Positions 57,099 through 64,000 of a stretch of 64,000 bases of DNA are shown here, in pieces. Both the position numbers and the translations under genes were made by a program. How positions within the stretch are numbered: the first letter of the stretch is position 1; the number at the start of each line of letters is the position of its first letter. This DNA comes from Effrenium voratum (Eukaryota; Sar; Dinophyceae; Suessiales; Symbiodiniaceae), in contig CAUJNA010003101.1 of NCBI GenBank assembly GCA_963377175.1, forward strand, positions 434,501-498,500. Direction: 5' to 3'. Under the pieces are notes generated by a model. That model was given only the letters and a program-made list of their open reading frames with translations. It searched no databases and was not told the DNA's origin.

Positions 57099-59526
57099 CG
57101 GTGCTGGGCAGTTTCACTCGAGTGGCCGGCATTCTTGGCACCCCCCAGCATCACCAACCTCGGGCACTTTCACTTTGGCGGCCGGCATTCAGGACGCCCC
57201 CAGCATCACCAACCCCCTCGAAAGGGAACTGTCGAGAATGCAGGACTTGAGCGTTCCATAGATGTAGTCCCCAAGCGGCTTCAAAAAAAACTGACTCGCA
57301 AACTGGAGTACGCCGGCAAGCGTCAATTTCTGCAGGCCCCGATTTGGTCGGAGCTGGACCTTCTTCTTGGGGCGTGCGCCCCGCAAGCCGCGCAGTCGCG
57401 CAGTAGGAAGTGGCAAATAAGATTTGCGTCCAGCAGCGCGACCCTTCCTATGCGGGGCAAAGAAGCCAGTCGCACGCGCCAGCACCGTGCACAAATGAAG
57501 ACACGTACGCAAGCTGTTACATGGCTAGACGCGAGAGGTTCCAGTAGCTCATGATGGCGTCCATGACGCCAAGGAGTCGCCCAGCTTTAGCGCGACGGAG
57601 AACGTAGGCGGCCCATCTCAGGAAAGCACTTTGTCACAGGGCAGGCAGAGCAACATGCAGCTAAGTGACAGGTACGTGCGCAAAAACACAGCGGTACAGA
57701 GGATTGCAAGCTGCTCGTAAGATGGAAGCATCCGGAAAGAATGCTGCTGGAGCAAGTCGTGGAGCGCGTTTGTCAGACGATCATCACCTGGCAGGCGTTG
57801 GCCTTTGCCGGTGGGGAACGCATCTGCGCGCGAGACTGCGCAAGGACGAACGCAGCATTGCAGCCAGGGAGCTCTTGCGCTTGCCGACGCTATGGGCATG
57901 AGTTCCAACGAGGGCCGCTCGGAAGGTGAGCTCACGTCCAGAAGTCAGCCGCAAAATTGGGCTGGGCAAGCGGAGGATTGTCTGCACTAGGCCGCTGGCA
58001 GGCACAGCGAACCGGCGCACCAAGTAGGCGGCCATGAGCAACCCAGTTAGGCGTGTGGCCGGGAAGTGGCGAAAGTGGAACCAAAAAGAAGCGTCCATGC
58101 CGTCTTTTACATGTGCAGCTTTTTTAGCCTCATCTTTCGAATCTGCGAAAACAGGCAAGGAAGCAGCTCCCAGGTTAGCAGGGCAAGTACCTAGGACAAA
58201 TGCTGTCCGAACAGAAGACAAGGCTCGTCGAGGGCTTCACGCGCAAGGCCTGTTGTCTGTTCGGAGGCGCCATCAAGCCAAGTCCTCGCTTCAGGCCGCG
58301 AGCTTTGGGGTGTGCGTGCGCGTGTTCTTTCTTTTTTGACTCGGAGGGAGGGAGAGGAGAGAAAAAGAAAAGACATGGAGAGGAGGAAGGGAGAGGAGGG
58401 AGGGAGGGCACAAAGGGGGGAAGGCAAAGACAAGGGAGAGGTCAATGTTGGCGGACTGAGCCGGAGGCTCGAAAGTTTAAGCAAAGGACACCGGCGTGTC
58501 ACTGCATGTCTGAGTTATCTTACGCTTGAAGTGTCCAAACTCTGTGCAGCTGACAAATGACAGCGCAATTGGATCAACATTGGTAAGCGTGTGGCAAGGA
58601 CGCTTTGCTAAGCATGCTTGCAGTTCCATGTTGCGGACTGCACGGAGTGGGGCTTCTGCGCGTAGCTTTCCAATCTCGCATAGATATCTGGAATGTATTT
58701 CCCTGAAGCGGTCGCGGCAGGGGCTCGGCTCTGAAAGTGCTGCTAATCAGCGTCACGAAACAGAAGCGCCTCTTGAAGCATCGCCAGGCAAGCTTGCCAC
58801 GGCAGCATCTCGAGACAGTGCGCAAGGCCGTCTTGGGGCAGCGGCGTCTTGCAACAATGTTTTTCTTATTGACTGCACTGAAATGCACTTGGGCAATAGC
58901 GGTTTCGAAAGTTGGCCAAATTGTGGCAAAAGACTCTCGCCGTGGAGCAAGTTTGACCCCTTGTCTGCCTGATCTCTTTGACAAAATCGCTTGCGGAAGC
59001 TCCGAACCTACCCTGAGAACAACAGATGTCGCGCTCATGCACGCTGCGCCAGCGTGATGTGGAATCTCGAGTTGTCGGAGCTACACGAAAAGGGCATCAG
59101 AGCTGGTTGCTGCGATGGCACCCCGATTTTTGAAGTCAAGCAAACATACCCCAGGGTTTTCTGGGGGGGGGGGCTCCCAAAAAGAGTGAAAGGGGTGCAC
59201 TGGGGAACCTAGAAGGTCTTGTCCGAGGCTGAGCAGAAAAAAGATGGAGTAGGCACATGCCGGGCCAAGGTTGCAAGCTGCACACCACCAGTGATTGATT
59301 GGCATGAAGTCTGTGAACACTGCGCATTTGGAGACCCAGCACCTCCGTCAAAGACAATGACTTGCAACAGAGTTTGTGCAGAGGCGGAAAATGAGAAAGC
59401 AGCCGACATGTGTTTGCTGCTAACCGTCGAAAAAACCTTCGCGCAGAGAACAAAAATGATACAAAGGGCAGCCTGGTGGAAAGCTCAGTAGGTTCGTGCT
59501 CAACAGACATGATCTGCAAGCACGCG

Positions 59527-59558
59527 TTGAATAGCACCGTTAAGAGTCCTTAACGTGC
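59527..59558. repeat. palindromic repeat family, copy 2
   Basis: Same 32-bp core as copies 1 and 3 with one substitution (GTCCTTAAC for GTTCTTAAC). Flanks differ from the other two copies. Confidence 0.85.
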
Positions 59559-60449
59559 TTTTGGAATGGGTGCAAAAGTGTGTGCTTGTGGGTTCTTGTT
59601 TTCCCTCGCTAGCAGAGGGCATGCGGCCGCGGCTGGCGAAGCCACGGGCGTCCGTGGCTTCACGGCAAGATTCAAACCTGGCCGCGGCCGCAAGGCAGCC
59701 TGCTACGCACGGCATTGGTATGCGAGCGAGGACATGGTGAGACAACCTGGCTGCAAAAGGAAAGAAGCCATCTGCAAGAACTTAGAATGAAAATGCAAGG
59801 CACGTGTTGAAGAACAGACGTGAAGACAAATCGAGCTGCACTTGTACTTGTCACAAGGGGCAGGTACGTCATCTGATGGTTAGAGCGAAAACGGCAGGCG
59901 GCTTGCAGACTTCCAAGGGAAGGTGTCTGTCGCGCAGCGGGCCGCTGATGAACAACGCATCACAGCAGGAGAAAAGTCTTCTTTGAGTATAACACGAGCG
60001 GCCGCTGCAGGGGGAATAAGACAAATTGTCTTCGCTCCACGCCAAGTATTGCACTCGGCTTGAAAAAGAAGGCATCTCAATGCTACAGCGGTCTTGCAAG
60101 CAATTTGCGAAGCAGTGGATTCTGGACACACGGCGGCCCTTGCAAGCTCACTGTCAGCAAGGAGTCGGCAGAGTGCTTGCAAACATCTAGCGGAAGCAGT
60201 CCAGTCTGCATTTTTGTTTTTGCGGGCGAATTTGGCCAAACAGCAAGAAATAAAACCGTTTTAGTAAAGAGCATGTGTGCACTACTGTTTCCGACCTTCA
60301 AAAAGCATCCGCGGCTGGTGAAGCAATACCGGCGTGCTTTGCTCCAGAGCAGGAATGAAACGCAGCCGCGGTTGTGCAGCAGCATGCAGAGCGGAACAGC
60401 AGCTAGGTGACACGAGGACTATGCACAAACAGCATGGCCAGGAAGTTGC

Positions 60450-60950
60450 CGAGAAACGCTTGTGCACAGAGTCCAGCAGCGGCGCAGGCAGGACTAGGCT
60501 GCGGGAGAGCAGCGCATTGGCCAGCACCTCGCGGACCTTGTCACGGCAATCGCCGTCAATTGTGTACTCCATCGCTGTGTTGCGCAGCATGTTGAGGTGT
60601 GACTGCAGCTCCTCTGACGCGAAAGGGTCGGTGTAGCGGATGTAGCGAGCCTGCGGGCGGCCGCGGTCCACCAGCTCTGCGGCACCCTCGATCATGTAAG
60701 CCCCTCTCCAGTGAAGGAAATCCTTCCACGGCCAAGTGTTGCCTGTGAGGACGAGTTGCAGCAAGTCAGGGGTGCTTTGCCGCACGATGAGGGTCGGGCG
60801 TCTCTTCTCAGGCCAAGCGGTAGCCCACCAAGGCAAGGAAGAGTAGAGGGCTGTGTCCATGCGCAGCGACGTGAAGTGAGTGTCAGCCTGCCACGCAGTC
60901 AAGTCGAAGCCCGTGTGATTGTGCACAATCTGCGGCTGCAAAGTTGCAAA
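60450..60950 (-). CDS. long exon, 167 codons, unknown protein
   Basis: The longest non-repetitive minus frame with consistent protein character, closing in phase 0 at a TTCTCG-GC donor. It includes FATLQPQIVHNHTGFDLTAW, then SLPWWATAWPEKRRPTLIVR, DLLQLVLTGNTWPWKDFLHW and DCRDKVREVLANALLSRSLV. Balanced composition with several Trp. NHTGFDLTAW faintly recalls lipid-transfer VPS13-type repeats, but I do not claim it. The start is uncertain: AG is followed by T, and a second frame just upstream (DVWWLAGDLLNAMNLLENYV) may be the previous exon or show a frameshift. Confidence 0.5.
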
Positions 60951-61034
60951 CTGAGACGCCAGACAACGTAGTTTTCTAAGAGGTTCATGGCGTTGAGCAG
61001 GTCCCCGGCCAACCACCAGACATCGCGCGTAGAA

Positions 61035-61359
61035 GACATCCCCGCCCCAAAAAGTGCTGAAATTCGACGCGGGAAATCCCCCTTCGTATGCCCGAAGCAC
61101 GGCCCAAAAAGAGCCTCTGAAGACTGAGTAGTTTGTAGAACAACAAGGATGCCCAGGGCAGCCTGGAAAGGTGAGCAGGCTGTGCTGAACTTGAATAGCA
61201 CCGTTAAGAGTTCTTAACGTGCCTTTGGAGCAGCTGGGAATGCTGGTCACTTTCACTTCAGCGGCCGGCATTCTTGACATCCCCGCCCCAAAAAGTGCTG
61301 AAATTGGACGCGGGAAATCCCCCTTCGCATGCCCGAAGCACGGCCCAACAAGAGCCTCT
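61035..61359. repeat. 84-bp direct repeat (two copies) around palindrome copy 3
   Basis: Copies at 61035-61118 and 61276-61359, both from GACATCCCCGCCCCAAAAAG to GAGCCTCT with about three differences. The palindromic repeat (61191-61222) lies between them. Fragments of the same sequence (GCGGGAAATC-CCC) also appear near 57019 next to copy 1, so both belong to one repeat family. Confidence 0.9.
61191..61222. repeat. palindromic repeat family, copy 3
   Basis: Identical over 32 bp to copy 1 (57067), including the GTTAAGA/TCTTAAC arms. Same orientation as copies 1 and 2. Confidence 0.85.
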
Positions 61360-61377
61360 CCGATCACCAACCCAGGA

Positions 61378-61440
61378 CCCAGCATCCCCAGCATCTCCAA
61401 CATCCCCAGCATCTCCAACATCCCCAGCATCCCCAGCCCA
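61378..61440. repeat. CAGCATC(C/T)CCAACATCCC minisatellite
   Basis: Roughly 18-bp units alternating CAGCATC and CCAACATC words, about three and a half copies. Confidence 0.85.
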
Positions 61441-62314
61441 CTGCATCCAGGAAGCCCAACCCCCTCCAGGTGCCCAAAAACTGACGGCAAATCCCCTATA
61501 GTATGGCCCAAAAACGGCCCAAAAACGTCCTCCCCGCCCGCACCCCCCCCTATTACTCACTTCGTTCGCCTAAACTCCAAAGGAGGCTGGCTTTCGTGAT
61601 CTCGTTGCAGTTAGAATATGAGTTCATTTGATGTTCGTCGGAGTTGGATGGGGAGACTAAAACGATTGTTGTGTGCTTTGGATCACAACTAGTCAAACAC
61701 AGTAGCTCTGGGCAAATATCCAGGGGGTCCCTATGAATTGAACTTAGTATCTAGGATTCTTATTCTAGATAGAATCTGGAAAAACAAGCTGGTTGTGTCT
61801 GCCAGTTAACAAGAAGTAGATGTCAATAGGAATTAACTAGACGTGGTACACTGAAGTTGATTTTGATTATAAATTTATTTCCAAGTTTGGCTTTAAGAAG
61901 ACTTCAATTAGAACTTCAATAGAATAAGGACATACAAGCTGGTTGTCTCTTCCAATTTGATGCTTAAAAGGAGAACATGTGAAAGACACAAACAACTTGA
62001 CCCCCCAAAAGAAAACTTGAGAAAAGAACAACAACTCAATAATGCCAAGAAGCAACACACGAGAAAACCACAAACCCAAACCCGATGTTCTGAGGTCGCC
62101 AGCTGACAGTGATGAAGGGGCCACGGGGTCCGCAATCTTGTTTTTGTTGGTCTTCGCGAGTTGTGTTGCAATCCTCCCCCAAGTGCACAAAACCTCGAGG
62201 AAACAAAACAAACAAACATTTACAGGCCCTTACTAAGATCCCCAGCTTACAGTGATGAAGGGGCCGTGGGCTCTGCAATTTCGTTGCTTTCGTTTGTGCT
62301 TCCAAACGCAGCCC
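61441..62314. other. AT-richer intron or spacer with a 50-bp duplication
   Basis: No exon is supported. A direct repeat starting CCAGCT(G/T)ACAGTGATGAAGG occurs at about 62099-62147 and 62236-62284; on the gene strand both copies read (I)A(D/E)P-V/T-APSSL, so a small exon may have been duplicated. Confidence 0.5.
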
Positions 62315-62428
62315 CCATGGCGTCCGCTACTGAATTCATTCTGAGTCCCCGGCCACCCGGCTCGCAGATCGCGGGCTCCATGCCGCGAGGAGGCGACCCA
62401 GGGAAAAGGGGGCCGAAGCCTTTGAAAC
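62315..62428 (-). CDS. candidate exon, Gly/Pro-rich unknown protein
   Basis: After AGTTTCAG-G the frame reads FKGFGPLFPGSPPRGMEPAI then CEPGGRGLRMNSVADAMG. The donor is probably ATGGGG-GC. Another frame is also open, and phase with the 62684 donor favours that one, so the frame is uncertain. Confidence 0.4.
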
Positions 62429-62683
62429 CTGAAACTTTGTGAGGTGCACCGCTCAAAGAGTCGGCATGGGGCTTGATGAGTGGATCTGCAGTCCTAGCTG
62501 AGGAAGTTTTACTGGAACACAAAATCAGTTGGAAGCGCAATGCTCTGTGTGTATTCCGTGCAAGGCCAATGCTCTCCTTTGGATCCAGGTCTCGTGACTG
62601 GAATAGCTTGTGGAACCTTCAAGGATCTGCAGAGGTCAACAAACACAGCGTGCATTCGTTCGCTAAGTTGCCCCGCTCATTGC

Positions 62684-62826
62684 CTTGCAGGTTGCCAAAT
62701 GGCTCCTGAACTGTCCTTGGAGTCGAACGGGGCCGGCGGGCGCTTTTGGTCTCCAACTTGGCAAGTCTTAGGCCTGGCGGAGGACTCTGGCGATCCTTGC
62801 ATGTGTCGTATGTTTATCGTTGGGGC
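62684..62826 (-). CDS. internal exon, unknown protein
   Basis: Has the best acceptor of the window: a long TTTC/CTTT pyrimidine tract ending in ACTTTCAG-G. Donor CTGCAAG-GC. 143 nt, reading APTINIRHMQGSPESSARPK then TCQVGDQKRPPAPFDSKDSS and GAIWQPA. Hydrophilic, linker-like. Not recognised. Confidence 0.6.
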
Positions 62827-62829
62827 CTG

Positions 62830-62838
62830 AAAGTAAAA

Positions 62839-62905
<67 letters not shown>
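62830..62905. repeat. AAAG and GA microsatellites
   Basis: About 11 AAAG units followed by a GA run. On the gene strand these form the polypyrimidine tract immediately upstream of the 62826 acceptor. Confidence 0.95.
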
Positions 62906-62906
<1 letters not shown>

Positions 62907-63199
62907 GGGCACTGCATTGCTCCGAAGACCCTGACACAAGTCCAGAGAATCAACCCTCGCAAAACACGTACAGAACCAGGGTATCAGGCAAACAAACTTG
63001 CTTTGTGGGGTTTTGCTGGTCGCCTTAGGTCCAAGGTTCAAAGCAGACAGGAGGGCGCATCGTCCTGTAAGCCGCGCCGGAGATCGCTGACCTGAGACAG
63101 GGCCTTGGGATTGACCGGGACGGCCCCACGAAACCTGGATCAAGGCTTGGAGACAATAATGGTCCAGAGGTTGCCTGTGGACACGCGCCGTGGTTCAGT

Positions 63200-64000
63200 C
63201 CCCTTGCCAAAGCTCGAGTTGTTCACTGAGATGTGTCACACATCCCTCCATCTAAAAGTAAAAACGCATTAGAGTCCAAGGGTATGGCTGTTCCTGGATG
63301 GGTACCGCCAATGAAGTTTGCAGTTTGATCCCGAAACGCCTGCTGCGAGAGCATCAGCACCTCGCGCTTCCAGCCATCTCGCCTGCGATTTAGCTCCAGT
63401 TTCACATCTAGCAGCAACTTCAAAATGCCAAGCTGCATCTCTAGACATCTCAATTGCGAGCTTTGAAGGGTTGGTCAACTGCCCTTTTAGAGTACTGCAG
63501 AAACGACTGGCATAACATGGTGCCTTGCCTGTACTCACAAGACTCCTTATGGAGGTCACGCCCACTGGTCCTATATATTGGGTATGGTTGCCTCAAGCCT
63601 CCAGCAAGAGTTGCTACTATCTCCATTGAAACACTCAGGTGTTTTGCCCCGTGGGCAAGCATTGTCATAAATCGTTAACGCATCACAAGCTCAAGCCTCC
63701 TTTCTCCTTTGATGCAGGCTAGTTGGATCTGGAAAACTCCGCTCAGGGCCCCAGAGACAGTCCCAACCATCTGATTCAGAAGCGTATCTCTGTCAACTCG
63801 CTGATGCCACTGGCAGCTCTTGGTTCTCCGTATCCGCTCTTTTAGCTACCCCAGCCTACAGACTGCAGACTGCGCATTGAGGCGCCGGCTCTGCTTCGAG
63901 ATCCTCAAAGGTCTCCTCATGAAACCTGCGCGCCAGTCGAAGCCGACTCCGAAACTGAGGCTTGTCTCAGAGGGTTGCTCCTGTTGGGCAAAGGCCCGTT
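63200..64000. other. right edge, ambiguous coding islands
   Basis: Minus frames at 63223-63453 (LGILKLLLDVKLELNRRRDG) and 63269-63565 (EMSRDAAWHFEVAARCETGA) overlap and are both protein-like; at most one is real. A short minus stretch near 63880-63960 (RRFHEETFEDLEAEPAPQCA) could be another exon cut off from its gene by the window edge. Confidence 0.3.

Larger units (their letters stand above)
54989..60449. other. exon-rich or open-frame-rich region, structure unresolved
   Basis: GC is raised and stops are scarce, so frames of 60-150 codons overlap on both strands. The most protein-like are minus 57189-57512 (LQKLTLAGVLQFASQFFLKP), minus 57618-57935 (ALHDLLQQHSFRMLPSYEQL), minus 57784-58221 (DEAKKAAHVKDGMDASFWFH), minus 59880-60239 (LQALCRLLADSELARAAVCP) and plus 59219-59491. 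I could not choose frames or borders. Exchanger N-terminal exons would be expected here but were not recognised. A GA-rich purine tract lies at 58345-58440. Confidence 0.35.

Overview
This window looks like nuclear DNA of a dinoflagellate (Suessiales or Prorocentrales type; no species can be named). Three things suggest it. First, coding sequence appears only as small GC-rich islands of about 35-170 nt scattered through long AT-richer, repeat-laden DNA. Second, almost every island begins after AG followed by G and ends at a GT or GC donor, which is the known dinoflagellate intron rule. Third, a broken copia-type gag at 28.7-29.7 kb resembles, from memory, the gag proteins common in Symbiodiniaceae genomes. 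I saw no prokaryotic features, tRNA or rRNA genes, or spliced-leader relic.

All well-supported exons lie on the minus strand, as expected for a one-way dinoflagellate gene array. Read from right to left: (i) an unresolved exon-rich stretch at 57-63.5 kb, with a clean 167-codon exon at 60450-60950; (ii) the first alpha-repeat half of a Na+/Ca2+ exchanger in four tiny exons between 54.99 and 49.28 kb; (iii) a SAM domain cut into three exons whose phases join exactly (48476-47267), starting about 0.8 kb downstream of the last exchanger exon; (iv) roughly 25 further exons from 46.2 to 16.4 kb, many of them exact multiples of three nucleotides, of unknown function, ending with a C3HC4 RING finger exon at 16371-16485; (v) a few isolated candidate exons between 3 and 15.6 kb. 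Whether (iii) and (iv) form one gene of more than 30 kb or several cannot be decided from sequence alone. The second alpha repeat needed for a complete exchanger was not found.

The rest is introns and spacers filled with repeats: AGT/TAG triplet arrays (10.85-11.49 and 31.35-32.63 kb), a TATG array (21.94-22.28 kb), TG/TATG and pure TG arrays (42.3-42.7 and 44.5-44.9 kb) around a GGCGC-rich block (43.5-43.85 kb), a 1.06-kb terminal-inverted-repeat element with internal tandem repeats (40.5-41.6 kb), a 98-bp near-palindrome (13.27-13.36 kb), and a family of short palindromic repeats at 57-61 kb. Long open frames inside the simple repeats are artefacts.
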